34,047 nt of DNA, taken from assembly GCA_902766975.1 (NCBI GenBank), contig CACXFH010000039.1:1-34047 (forward strand), written 5' to 3'. Under the pieces are notes generated by a model. It was not told the DNA's origin and did not search any database. It worked only from the letters and a program-made list of their open reading frames with translations. Of the stretch, positions 1 to 7,833 are shown one piece after another. Source of the stretch: an uncultured bacterium. GTDB taxonomy: Bacteria; Cyanobacteriota; Vampirovibrionia; Gastranaerophilales; Gastranaerophilaceae. The number at the start of each line of letters is the position of its first letter. Within the stretch, counting starts at the first letter, position 1. The translations under genes were made by a program, and so were the position numbers.

Positions 1-29
1 AAAATAGAAAAGGATAAGGTATTAACTTT

Positions 30-1559
30 ATGGAAGCAAAAACCTTGCTATTGGTTATTGCAGCTATTGCGGTAATAGTCTTAGTTGCAATGCTGATTAT
101 TCAAAAAAACAAAGTTAGTGCTGCTTTGACCTCCTTGGAAAAGGATAAAAATGCACTGGAAGAAAAAGAAAAAATTCTGCAAAAAGAAGCAAAAATTAAG
201 GCACTTGAAGAATTACAAAGTGACAGAGATGCTTTAAATGAAGAAGAAAGAGAAAGACGTCAGGAACTTACAAGACAAGAACAAAAGTTAGCTAAAAGAG
301 AAGATATTCTTGAAGAAAAAATTCAGGAATACACTGATAAAGAAGTTGAAGTTCAAAAGAAAAAAGATCAACTTTTAGAAAAAGAAGATTATTTGGCAGA
401 ACTTGTGCAAAAACAAACAGAAGAATTAGAAAGAATCTCGGGAATGTCCTGTGAAGATGCTAAAAAAACACTGTTAGAGCAGTTGAAAAATGATTTGGCA
501 CAAGAACAAATGCAATTAATAAGAGAAAATGAAGCAAAAATAAAAGAAGTTTCACTTGAAAAGGCACAAGAAATTCTATCTACCACAATGCAACGATGCA
601 TGATTGAGCAAGTTGTAGAAACAACTGTTTCTGTTGTTGCTTTACCTAATGATGAAATGAAAGGCAGAATCATCGGTCGTGAAGGCCGTAACATAAGAGC
701 TTTAGAAACTTTGACAGGAGTTGATTTGATTATTGATGATACGCCAGAAGCTGTTGTATTATCAAGTTTTGACCCTGTCAGACGTGAAATCGCAAAACTT
801 GCACTTGAAAAGCTTATTGTGGATGGTCGTATTCACCCTGTGAGAATAGAAGAAATGGTTGCAAAAGCTCAAGAAGAAATTGATAAAAAGATATGGGCAG
901 AAGGTGAAAATGCAGCTTTAGAAATGGGTGTTATGGGTTTGAATAAAGAGCTTATAAAAACACTCGGACGATTATATTACAGAACAAGTTACGGTCAAAA
1001 TGTTCTGAAACATTCTCTTGAAGTCGGTCATATCGCAGGAATGCTGGCAGCAGAACTTGGTGCAAATGAAAAAATTGCAAAACGTGCGGGATTATTACAC
1101 GACATTGGCAAAGCTGTAGACCAAACTCAAGAAGGTACGCATATTCAATTAGGGGTGGAAATTGCAAACAGATACGGCGAAAAACCCGAAGTTGTACACG
1201 CAATAGAAGCACACCACGATGATGTAGTAGCAAATACTATTGAAGCCGTTCTTGTCAAAGTAGCCGATGCAATCTCCGCAGGCAGACCGGGGGCAAGACG
1301 TGATACATTAGAAATCTATATCAAACGTTTACAAAAAATTGAAGAAATTGTAAACAGTTATGAGGGAATCAAACAATCATTTGCGGTACAGGCAGGGAGA
1401 GAAGTTCGTATTATTGTTCAGGCTGAAATGTTTGATGATTTGGCTTCAGGTAAACTGGCAAGAGATGTTGCAAAACGCATTGAAGATGAACTTGATTATC
1501 CCGGACAAATAAGAGTAACCGTGGTTAGAGAGTTCAGAGCAACTGAAATTGCAAAATAA
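30..1559 (+). CDS. rny: Ribonuclease Y
   Basis: Membrane-anchored endoribonuclease that starts mRNA decay. The 509-aa protein has the family order: an N-terminal transmembrane helix (about residues 5-24), a long Lys/Glu-rich coiled coil (about 30-190), a KH domain with the GxxG loop as GREG (216-219), and an HD domain with LLHDIGK (His357, Asp358) preceded by a conserved HSLEVGH segment. Length matches the usual 510-520 residues, so it looks complete. The ATG has an AAGGT Shine-Dalgarno site about 9 nt upstream. It is followed by the ymdB-type gene, a pairing common in Firmicutes and other phyla, and probably heads the operon running to 4573. Identity is very secure; the promoter lies upstream of the window. 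Confidence 0.98.
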   Translation: MEAKTLLLVIAAIAVIVLVAMLIIQKNKVSAALTSLEKDKNALEEKEKILQKEAKIKALEELQSDRDALNEEERERRQELTRQEQKLAKREDILEEKIQEYTDKEVEVQKKKDQLLEKEDYLAELVQKQTEELERISGMSCEDAKKTLLEQLKNDLAQEQMQLIRENEAKIKEVSLEKAQEILSTTMQRCMIEQVVETTVSVVALPNDEMKGRIIGREGRNIRALETLTGVDLIIDDTPEAVVLSSFDPVRREIAKLALEKLIVDGRIHPVRIEEMVAKAQEEIDKKIWAEGENAALEMGVMGLNKELIKTLGRLYYRTSYGQNVLKHSLEVGHIAGMLAAELGANEKIAKRAGLLHDIGKAVDQTQEGTHIQLGVEIANRYGEKPEVVHAIEAHHDDVVANTIEAVLVKVADAISAGRPGARRDTLEIYIKRLQKIEEIVNSYEGIKQSFAVQAGREVRIIVQAEMFDDLASGKLARDVAKRIEDELDYPGQIRVTVVREFRATEIAK

Positions 1560-1563
1560 AAAT

Positions 1564-1595
1564 AGTTGAAAGGTTGAATAATTAAACGGTTGAAT
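1564..1595 (+). repeat. Degenerate 8-bp tandem repeat in rny-ymdB spacer
   Basis: Four consecutive octamers can be read here: AGTTGAAA, GGTTGAAT, AATTAAAC and GGTTGAAT, with a decayed fifth unit (GGCTGTTT) after them. The array fills the spacer between the rny stop and the next gene. A related three-unit array lies at 3953-3976 in the same operon. Function unknown. Confidence 0.55.
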
Positions 1596-1619
1596 GGCTG
1601 TTTACATTCAAGAAACATA

Positions 1620-2456
1620 ATGTCAAAAAATGGTAAAACGTTAAAAATAGTTTTTTTCGGTGATATTGTAGGTAAACCCGGACGATTTGCCGTAAGAGAT
1701 TATTTGCTAAATTTGAACAATGATAACGACTATTTAACTACATTTTATATTGCCAATGTTGAAAATGCATCTCACGGTTTTGGTTTAACCGAAAAAAATT
1801 ATAATGATTTTATTGAATATGGTATTGATGCGATGACTTGCGGCAACCATATTTGGGATAAAAAGGATATTTATTCTTATGTCGATAAAGCAGACAGACT
1901 TATCAGACCAATAAATTATCCTAACGGTGTAAAAGGTGTCGGTTCAAGAATAATAGAAAAAAACGGTATAAAAATCGGCATAATTAATGCAATCGGCAGA
2001 GTATTTATGAGTCCTGTTGATTCTCAATGGGAAATTGTAAAAAACGAAATTGCCGTAATTAAGGAAATAACTCCTATCGTAGTTATGGATTTTCATGCCG
2101 AAGCAACTGCTGAAAAAATATGTTTTGCAAAATATTGCTCAGATTTTGGGTTAAGCGCATTTTTCGGCACTCATACGCATGTTCAAACGGCTGATGAAAC
2201 CATTATCAACGGGATGGCATATATTACCGATGCAGGTTTTTGCGGAGCATCCGACGGAGTTATAGGTATGGAATATCAAACTTCTTTGTCAAGATTTTTA
2301 ACAGGAATTCCCGAAAGATATGAAGTTGCAAAAGGCGAGCTGACGCAGGTTAACGCCCTTGAGGTTGATATTGATGTTAACAACGGTCATGCTTTGGCGG
2401 TAAAAAGAGTTTTTTGTAGTAATAGTAAGATAAAGGAAAATGGAGATGAAAACTGA
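1620..2456 (+). CDS. ymdB: YmdB-type metallophosphoesterase (TIGR00282 family)
   Basis: Calcineurin-like metallophosphoesterase of the TIGR00282/YmdB family. Members hydrolyse 2',3'-cyclic nucleotides in vitro and are often encoded next to RNase Y. Metal-site motifs are in order: FFGDIVGKPGR near the N-terminus (Asp15), NVENAS, GNHIWD (Asn75-His76), MDFHAEAT (His159) and GTHTHVQTADE (His185, His187). From this ATG the protein is 278 aa, close to the family norm of about 265. An in-frame TTG at 1590 would add ten residues of no family character and lies inside the octamer repeat, so I prefer the ATG, although neither has a strong Shine-Dalgarno site. The 3' end overlaps the next gene. Family call secure; physiological substrate unknown. 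Confidence 0.93.
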   Translation: MSKNGKTLKIVFFGDIVGKPGRFAVRDYLLNLNNDNDYLTTFYIANVENASHGFGLTEKNYNDFIEYGIDAMTCGNHIWDKKDIYSYVDKADRLIRPINYPNGVKGVGSRIIEKNGIKIGIINAIGRVFMSPVDSQWEIVKNEIAVIKEITPIVVMDFHAEATAEKICFAKYCSDFGLSAFFGTHTHVQTADETIINGMAYITDAGFCGASDGVIGMEYQTSLSRFLTGIPERYEVAKGELTQVNALEVDIDVNNGHALAVKRVFCSNSKIKENGDEN

Positions 2457-3312
2457 TTTACATATTCACACATATTTTTCCGACGGAGTATTTTCACCGG
2501 AAAAAATTGTGGATACTGCCATCGATGTCGGTGTCGGAGCCATTGCAATAACAGATCACGATAATGTTTTGGCTTATGATGTTGCTCAAAAGTATATCAA
2601 AGATAATAATTTATCAGATAAGATACAAATATTGCGCGGCATTGAAGTCAATACATTATATAATGATTATGAAGTTCATATTTTAGGATATTTTATGGAC
2701 GTAAATAATTCGGACTTCCAAAATTTAATAAAAACACAGCAACAGGCAAGAGTAAAACAAACAAAAGAAATACTTGCTCTTTTAGCAAAAAAAGAAGGTA
2801 TCCGAATAAAATTTGAAGACATAAAAAAACTGGTAGCTCCCGGTGGAAGTATAGGCAGACCGCATATAGCCAGAGCAATTACAAGTGCCGGCGGAACAAC
2901 CAATGTGATGGATGCTTATGCAAAATATATTCATTTGGATTCTCCTGTGTATGTCCAAAGAAAAACGGTCTCGCCTCAGGATGCAGTTGAGATAATCTAT
3001 GATGCAGGAGGGATTCCGGTTATAGCTCATCCTCATGATTTGGAAAATATGGCAGAAGGACTGATTAAGGATTTAATGAACTACGGTTTGAGAGGAATTG
3101 AAGCATATCACAGAAAACATTCTCCTGCGATGGTAGAATATTTTTCTTCAATGGCTGAAAATTTCGGTCTGATTGTTACTGGAGGTTCTGATTTTCATGC
3201 TCCCAACATTATGAACGGACAGATTGTACTGGGTAAAAATTTTATACCTGAGTGGGTGTATGATAAATTGATTGAAGAAAAGAAACGTCTTGATATTGCT
3301 AATGTAAATTAA
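2446..3312 (+). CDS. PHP-domain phosphoesterase (TrpH/YciV-like)
   Basis: Metal-dependent phosphoesterase of the PHP superfamily; close relatives (YciV/RNase AM) act on nucleoside 3',5'-bisphosphates or trim RNA 5' ends. The protein opens with DLHIHTYFSDG, followed by ITDHDN, GIEVNT, HILGYF, GRPHIARA, IAHPHD and a C-terminal GGSDFHAP, which together supply the His/Asp/Glu metal ligands. It is about 288 aa, full length for the family. Two ATGs (2440 and 2446) are possible; AAAGG at 2433-2436 is better spaced for 2446. It overlaps the ymdB stop, implying translational coupling. Its place behind rny and ymdB suggests a shared role in RNA or nucleotide turnover (inference). Confidence 0.9.
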   Translation: MKTDLHIHTYFSDGVFSPEKIVDTAIDVGVGAIAITDHDNVLAYDVAQKYIKDNNLSDKIQILRGIEVNTLYNDYEVHILGYFMDVNNSDFQNLIKTQQQARVKQTKEILALLAKKEGIRIKFEDIKKLVAPGGSIGRPHIARAITSAGGTTNVMDAYAKYIHLDSPVYVQRKTVSPQDAVEIIYDAGGIPVIAHPHDLENMAEGLIKDLMNYGLRGIEAYHRKHSPAMVEYFSSMAENFGLIVTGGSDFHAPNIMNGQIVLGKNFIPEWVYDKLIEEKKRLDIANVN

Positions 3313-3315
3313 ATT

Positions 3316-3948
3316 ATGAATAAATTCGCTTGGAAAATTGAATATTCTCTGACTATATTCGCAATTTTTGCGGGTATATTGTTTATGATTCCTACATCTT
3401 TTTCTTCTAAAACTGCCGTATTTATATCCAGATGGAATTCCGAATTTAACAAAATTCAGTATGCATTTTCTGCTTTGAGTGCGCAGACGGATTCCGAGGG
3501 AGTGAAGAATATAAAAAATTCAAAAAATCCAAAAGAACGCGAAAAATACATGATAAAACTCATAAAACCATATTTAAGACTTGAAGAACGGTTTGAAACA
3601 AAAAAATATATTCCGCATTTTATGAACGGTAAAGTAGTTCCTAAAGATGATTTATACTATTTTAGCCTTTTATACACAAATCAGGATGATATGATTGTGG
3701 GTGTTAAGGATATAGCAGATGAAATACCTGATGCCCCCGTTTACATGCTGATGATAGACACAAACGGTTCTAAAAAACCTAATATTTGGGGTAAAGATAT
3801 ATTTGGTTTAAATATTTATATTGACGGGAATGTCAATCCGTTCGGTTACGGTTGGGATGTTGATAAACTCCGAAAAGATTGTTCAAATAAGGGGACCGGC
3901 ACATCATGCTCTCATTTTTACAGAATCGGCGGTGAGTTTGTCGAATAA
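3316..3948 (+). CDS. Prepilin-like protein with degenerate N-terminus
   Basis: The 210-aa protein has one hydrophobic helix near the N-terminus (about residues 10-29), preceded by Lys3 and Lys7, then a polar periplasmic-type region. The C-terminal part (PVYMLMIDTNGSKKPNIWG, KDIFGLNIYIDG, then Cys189 and Cys198) resembles minor pilins and type II secretion pseudopilins, where a D-x-N-G-x-K-x-P-N-x-x-G-x-D stretch precedes a Cys pair. The prepilin peptidase motif (G-F-T-L-x-E) is not intact: the matching stretch reads KIEYSLTIFAIFAGI. It may be a membrane-anchored pilin relative that is not processed. The gene starts 3 nt after the PHP stop with no Shine-Dalgarno site, so translation is probably coupled. 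No other pilus gene is in the window. Confidence 0.6.
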   Translation: MNKFAWKIEYSLTIFAIFAGILFMIPTSFSSKTAVFISRWNSEFNKIQYAFSALSAQTDSEGVKNIKNSKNPKEREKYMIKLIKPYLRLEERFETKKYIPHFMNGKVVPKDDLYYFSLLYTNQDDMIVGVKDIADEIPDAPVYMLMIDTNGSKKPNIWGKDIFGLNIYIDGNVNPFGYGWDVDKLRKDCSNKGTGTSCSHFYRIGGEFVE

Positions 3949-3952
3949 TTAA

Positions 3953-3976
3953 ATTGAACGATTTAACGATTGAAAG
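3953..3976 (+). repeat. Degenerate 8-bp tandem repeat upstream of LOG gene
   Basis: Three octamers: ATTGAACG, ATTTAACG and ATTGAAAG. They resemble the array at 1564-1595 in unit length and sequence. The last unit runs into AAAGG, which serves as the likely ribosome binding site for the TTG start at 3986. Confidence 0.5.
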
Positions 3977-3985
3977 GTCAAAAAA

Positions 3986-4573
3986 TTGATAAAAAATATA
4001 TGTGTATTTTCTTCATCAAGCAATTATTTAGAAGAAATTTATTATAAAGATGCGGCAGAATTGGGCAAACTTATAGGACAAAACGGCTATAATATAGTAT
4101 ATGGCGGTTCAACTTTGGGGATGATGTGGGCTTGCGCATCAGAGGTAAAAAATAACGGCGGGAAAATATATGGCGTAATGCCTCAAAAGCTCATTGATAT
4201 GGGATGCCGGACAGATAATTGTGATGAATTTTATACTTCCTCCGGAATGCGTGAGCGAAAACAGAAAATGGATGAAATTTCTGATGCTGTTATTGCATTA
4301 GCAGGAGGACTCGGGACATTGGAAGAATTTGCGGAAATGCTGGTACAAAAGCAGCTTGGATATAACAAAAAAGCAATTGTGCTTTTAAATACAAACGGTT
4401 TTTATGATAAACTTATTGAATTTTTTGAAAGTATCATTAACAAAAAATTTGCAAATAAATTTGTAAGAGATCTGGTTTATGTTGCGCCTAATCCGCAAGA
4501 GGCAATCAATTACATAAACAATTACAAAGAACCACTATTAACACCGTCAAAGCACGAAATTTACTCCAGATAA
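3986..4573 (+). CDS. LOG-family protein (TIGR00730)
   Basis: LOG-family Rossmann protein; characterised members are nucleoside 5'-monophosphate phosphoribohydrolases (cytokinin-activating enzymes and bacterial PpnN-like relatives). Visible motifs are an N-terminal ICVFSSSSN, VYGGSTLGMM, the catalytic MRERK segment (Arg89-Lys92) and the signature loop LAGGLGTLEEF (residues 105-115). The loop normally reads PGGxGTxxE; here Ala106 replaces Pro while the Gly, Thr and Glu residues are kept. Length (195 aa) is normal. The start is a TTG with AAAGG eight bases upstream, and no ATG fits the N-terminal strand. It ends the rny operon. Enzyme class likely; substrate not predictable. Confidence 0.88.
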   Translation: MIKNICVFSSSSNYLEEIYYKDAAELGKLIGQNGYNIVYGGSTLGMMWACASEVKNNGGKIYGVMPQKLIDMGCRTDNCDEFYTSSGMRERKQKMDEISDAVIALAGGLGTLEEFAEMLVQKQLGYNKKAIVLLNTNGFYDKLIEFFESIINKKFANKFVRDLVYVAPNPQEAINYINNYKEPLLTPSKHEIYSR

Positions 4574-4634
4574 TTTATTTTTTGATATAAAAATTTTTAA
4601 CTTTTGAATAGAATATAATCTGACGAAAAACCAA

Positions 4635-5411
4635 TTAAATAATATTAGGGAATATTTTTTTTGCATTTTTTGATGTTGTCAAAGCGACTTCCGCATATGT
4701 AATCCCTCTCAAGGATGCAATTTCCTCTGCAACATATTTTACATACGAAGGTTGATTTTCTTTTCCTCTGTAGGGTACAGGCGTAAGATAGGGATCGTCT
4801 GTTTCAAGAAGCAAATATTCAAGCGGAATGTTTTGCGCAACTTCTTTTACTTTTACCGCATTTTTAAATGTGACAACTCCGCCTATTGAAATGTAAATCC
4901 CTAGTTTTATGCATTCTTTGGCAAATTCCAAACTCCCCGAAAAACAATGCATAATTACTTGTGAATTTTTATTATTTTCTTTTAAAATATTCAGAGTATC
5001 AAAATAAGCCTCTCTGCAATGTACATTCAAAGGCAGACTCATTTGATTGGCAAAATCAATTTGTTTTATAAAAACTTCTTTTTGCAAATCGACAAAACTT
5101 TTATCCCAATAATAATCGAGCCCGATTTCGCCAATTCCTATGATTTTGCTGTTATTTCTTATTATATTTTCCATATCATTAAGCGTTTTATCGGAAAAAC
5201 ACTTGACTTCTTCGGGGAAAACCCCAACGTAACCATAAATTTTGTCAAATTTTTTAGTAAGCTTATCGACTTCATAAATACTTTTATCATCATAGGAAGG
5301 CACTATGATTGTAATATTTTCGTCTGCACAATTTTGCAAAGCTTCTTCAACAGTGCGCTCTTTTAACATATTTATATGAGAATGGGTATTTATAATTTGT
5401 ATTTTGCTCAT
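4635..5411 (-). CDS. tatD: TatD-family metal-dependent hydrolase
   Basis: TIM-barrel amidohydrolase of the TatD family, whose members are metal-dependent nucleases implicated in DNA repair and RNA quality control. Motifs in order: NTHSHIN (His10, His12), IGEIGLDYYW, a central NVHCREA, MHCFSGS and LLETDDPYLTPVPYRGKENQP. Length (258 aa) is standard. It converges with the LOG gene and diverges from gatD. No Shine-Dalgarno site precedes the ATG; instead an extended -10 box ends six bases upstream (see 5418-5426), suggesting a leaderless mRNA. Family call secure. Confidence 0.95.
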   Translation of the reverse strand: MSKIQIINTHSHINMLKERTVEEALQNCADENITIIVPSYDDKSIYEVDKLTKKFDKIYGYVGVFPEEVKCFSDKTLNDMENIIRNNSKIIGIGEIGLDYYWDKSFVDLQKEVFIKQIDFANQMSLPLNVHCREAYFDTLNILKENNKNSQVIMHCFSGSLEFAKECIKLGIYISIGGVVTFKNAVKVKEVAQNIPLEYLLLETDDPYLTPVPYRGKENQPSYVKYVAEEIASLRGITYAEVALTTSKNAKKIFPNII

Positions 5412-5417
5412 AGTTTT

Positions 5418-5426
5418 ATTATATCA
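5418..5426 (-). promoter_or_regulatory. Extended -10 promoter for tatD (leaderless)
   Basis: On the minus strand the sequence reads TGA TATAAT, then AAAACT, then the tatD ATG. The hexamer is a perfect -10 consensus with a TG extension. A start site about 7 nt downstream would fall on the A of the ATG. No good -35 is visible 16-18 nt upstream. Confidence 0.6.
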
Positions 5427-5468
5427 CGATGTAATTCTGATTCACTGCGATTATAAATAATTTTGTTG

Positions 5469-5474
5469 TATAAT
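5469..5474 (+). promoter_or_regulatory. -10 box for gatD (leaderless)
   Basis: TATAAT followed by TTGACT and the gatD ATG at 5481, giving the same 6-nt linker as tatD. It is not TG-extended in register, and the -35 is weak (TGCGAT at 5446-5451). There is no Shine-Dalgarno site. Confidence 0.55.
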
Positions 5475-5480
5475 TTGACT

Positions 5481-6212
5481 ATGAGAGAAGATTTAAAAAT
5501 TTCAATAGCCCATTTGTATCCTAAATTGCTGAATTTGTATGGAGATTTAGGCAATATTATAACTTTAAAAAAACGCTGTCAATGGCGAGGGATTGAAGTT
5601 GAATTTGAAGAAATAAATATTGGCGATGAGATAAAAAATCACGATTTATATTTTATAGGCGGCGGACAGGATAAACAGCAAGAAGAAGTGGTAGAAGAAC
5701 TTTATTCCCATAAACAAAATTTATTATCCCAAAGAGATGACGGAGCGGTTTTTTTAGGAATTTGCGGAGGATATCAGTTATTCGGACACTATTATCAGCC
5801 GCACGGGAAAGATAAATTAAACGGATTATCATTAATGGATGCATACACCGTCGCAGGCAGTAAAAGGTTTATCGGAAATGTTACTGTTGAAACGGATTTT
5901 TTGACTCCGCAAACATTAGTAGGTTTTGAAAACCACAGCGGGTTAACATATCTTGAAGGAGAGTCCAAACCGCTGGGTTTTGTAAAAGTCGGCAACGGTA
6001 ATAACGGCAAGGACGGTTTTGAAGGCGGAAGATATAAAAATGTTTTCGGAACATATCTGCATGGGTCGCTATTACCCAAAAACCCTCATTTTGCCGATTA
6101 TCTTATTTCTTTAGCTTTAGAAAAACGCTACGGAGAAAAGATTGAATTAACACCGCTTGATGATAAATTTGAACTGGACGCACATAATTCCGTTGTTTAT
6201 AAGGCATATTAA
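5481..6212 (+). CDS. gatD: Lipid II isoglutaminyl synthase, glutaminase subunit
   Basis: Class I-type glutamine amidotransferase of the GatD/CobB-CobQ-like family. With MurT it amidates the D-Glu of the lipid II stem peptide. The N-terminus ISIAHLYPKLLNLYGDLGN and the central GLSLMDAYTV.GSKRFIGNV segment are characteristic. The nucleophile is Cys95 in FLGICGGYQLFG and the catalytic His is His194 in GTYLHGSLLPKNP. It is 243 aa from this ATG, normal for GatD; an upstream TTG at 5463 lies within the -10 region and is unlikely. MurT, normally adjacent, is absent from the window. A role in cobyric-acid-like amidation is less likely, because the protein lacks the synthetase domain of CobQ. Confidence 0.9.
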   Translation: MREDLKISIAHLYPKLLNLYGDLGNIITLKKRCQWRGIEVEFEEINIGDEIKNHDLYFIGGGQDKQQEEVVEELYSHKQNLLSQRDDGAVFLGICGGYQLFGHYYQPHGKDKLNGLSLMDAYTVAGSKRFIGNVTVETDFLTPQTLVGFENHSGLTYLEGESKPLGFVKVGNGNNGKDGFEGGRYKNVFGTYLHGSLLPKNPHFADYLISLALEKRYGEKIELTPLDDKFELDAHNSVVYKAY

Positions 6213-6231
6213 ATTGTTTACACGCTCACGA

Positions 6232-7566
6232 TTAGTTGTGCAAGAATCTGAAATATAAATATATTGAGCTCAAAATAAGTGATATAGCAGTAACCAATGC
6301 ACCGTATTTCATAAATCTGAAGAATGAAATTTTATGTCCTTTAGATGCTGCGGTTTCACTGACTAGAACATTTGCAGCCGCACCTATTATTGTTAAATTA
6401 CCGCCAAGGCAGGCACCTAACGATAGAGCCCACCATAGCGCATGGGTGTGCCCTGTTATAGCATGAGGATTTGCAGGGTTAATCAGTTCTGAAATCAACG
6501 GTGCCATTGTTGCGGTATAAGGAATATTGTCTATAATTCCCGATAAAATACCTGAAGCCCATAAAATAATCATTGTAGCCGCTTTTAAGCTGCCGCCTGT
6601 CAGAGTAATTAACCCATCCGCAAGAAATTTAATTCCGCCGTTTGCTTCAAACCCGCCGATAATTATAAATAAACCTACAAAGAAAAATATCGTAAGCCAT
6701 TCTACATCTCTGTATATTTCTTTCGGTTTTTCAAATAACAGCAAAAATGCAGCCCCTGCAACCGCAAACACAAATGCAGGAATATGAGTCAAATCGTGTG
6801 TTACAAAACCCAGAATTACAAGCAAAATAGTTATAACTGAGCGAATCATAAGCCCTTTATCGGTAATAGTTTTCGTATTATCAATCGTTGCAATTCTCTG
6901 CATCGTTTCGGGTGTCGCTTTTAAACCTTTTCTAAACAACCATATCAGAACACAAATACTAACCAAAAATATAGTAGTTACAATCGGAGTCAGCTCCAGA
7001 ACAAAATCCATAAAACTTAATCCTGCTCTTGTACCAATAATAATATTAGGCGGATCCCCGATGAGTGTAGCCGTTCCACCTATATTTGAAGCTAAAACTT
7101 CCGTTATCAAAAACGGTACAGGATCGGTGTCAAATTCTTTAGCTATGACAAATGTAATAGGCATCATCAAAACAACGGTCGTAACGTTATCCAAAAACGC
7201 AGAAGCAATGGCAGTAAATGCTGCCAAAGAGAATAAAACCGTTTTGGGATGTCCTTTTGTTAAATGTAAAAGTTCAAGCGCAAGCCACTTGAAAACCCCG
7301 CTTCGACTTGAGATATGAACAATAATCATCATACCTATAAGCAAAAATATTACCTGAAAATCAACATGCGCAAAAACACCTTTTATTAACGTTTGAGTTT
7401 TTTCGTCAAAATGAGTTTCAAACGGAATAAGTCCGAGCAGCATTGTTAAAGCGGCTCCTGTCAGAGCAACAACAGATTTTTGTATCTTTTCACTTGCAAT
7501 AAATATATATGCAACTAACAGAATCAACCCTGATATAAGCATACCGTGCGCATGTATAAATTCCAT
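6232..7566 (-). CDS. ArsB/NhaD-type ion transporter (SLC13 permease superfamily)
   Basis: Integral membrane transporter of the ion transporter superfamily (ArsB/NhaD/CitMHS). The 444-aa protein has about 11 hydrophobic segments and the two family re-entrant-loop motifs: AFLDNVTTVVLMMPIT around residue 125 and ASNIGGTATLIGDPPNIIIG around 160, with a matching C-terminal half (SGIIDNIPYTATMAPLI and SLGACLGGNLTIIGAAAN). The nearest match from memory is the NhaD/P-protein group, so Na+/H+ antiport is possible, but arsenite or dicarboxylate transport cannot be excluded. The ATG has AAGAAGGA just upstream, and a TG-extended TAGAAT box lies at about 7608-7616. It converges with gatD across only 19 bases. 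Confidence 0.85.
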   Translation of the reverse strand: MEFIHAHGMLISGLILLVAYIFIASEKIQKSVVALTGAALTMLLGLIPFETHFDEKTQTLIKGVFAHVDFQVIFLLIGMMIIVHISSRSGVFKWLALELLHLTKGHPKTVLFSLAAFTAIASAFLDNVTTVVLMMPITFVIAKEFDTDPVPFLITEVLASNIGGTATLIGDPPNIIIGTRAGLSFMDFVLELTPIVTTIFLVSICVLIWLFRKGLKATPETMQRIATIDNTKTITDKGLMIRSVITILLVILGFVTHDLTHIPAFVFAVAGAAFLLLFEKPKEIYRDVEWLTIFFFVGLFIIIGGFEANGGIKFLADGLITLTGGSLKAATMIILWASGILSGIIDNIPYTATMAPLISELINPANPHAITGHTHALWWALSLGACLGGNLTIIGAAANVLVSETAASKGHKISFFRFMKYGALVTAISLILSSIYLYFRFLHN

Positions 7567-7607
7567 AATATCCTTCTTTCTGCAATAAATGTATATTAAT
7601 CATGCTT

Positions 7608-7616
7608 ATTCTAACA
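7608..7616 (-). promoter_or_regulatory. Extended -10 promoter for the permease
   Basis: On the minus strand TGT TAGAAT, about 41 nt upstream of the permease ATG. The -35 region is weak (TTCTTT at 17-nt spacing). The Shine-Dalgarno site lies between this box and the start, so this transcript would have a leader. Confidence 0.45.
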
Positions 7617-7641
7617 CAAACAAAAAGGGGAAAGAAGAAAA

Positions 7642-7824
7642 TCAATGTATTTTATGAACATTTGACGGGCTTTTATATGAACAGCTTATTTTATAATATT
7701 CTTGTTGTACATCGGTAATCGCCCAACGTATAATTTCCCCGCCGCAAATTTCAGACAGCACCTGCTCAATATCAACTACATCCTTGGATATTTTTACAAT
7801 ATCTGACATTATTGACAATGGCAT
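7642..7824 (-). CDS. Small conserved-type protein of unknown function (60 aa)
   Basis: A 60-aa protein whose core reads MSDIVKISKDVVDIEQVLSE, then ICGGEIIRWAITD and QEYYKISCSYK. It is a soluble mixed alpha/beta sequence with two Cys and no signal or membrane segment. Support for a real gene: it starts 9 nt after the glmS stop and has a strong AGGAG six bases before the ATG. An internal ATG at 7809 is possible but has no such site. It is probably co-transcribed with glmS. I do not recognise a named family; small proteins of this style are familiar to me from Melainabacteria genomes (recall only). Confidence 0.7.
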   Translation of the reverse strand: MPLSIMSDIVKISKDVVDIEQVLSEICGGEIIRWAITDVQQEYYKISCSYKSPSNVHKIH

Positions 7825-7833
7825 ATTTTACTC

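Noticed and set aside
389-694. Long minus-strand frame inside rny, and many similar antisense frames elsewhere
   Set aside because: They lie opposite clearly conserved coding sequence, lack Shine-Dalgarno sites and have no recognisable protein features.
4574-4634. Terminator between the LOG gene and tatD
   Set aside because: The spacer is AT-rich with T-runs but no stable stem that I can pair.
5019-5366. 115-aa plus-strand frame inside tatD
   Set aside because: It is antisense to conserved TatD motifs, is hydrophobic by composition only and has no ribosome binding site.
5463-5480. Extended gatD start at TTG 5463
   Set aside because: It would place the start upstream of the -10 box that probably drives the gene, and the extra residues are not family-like.
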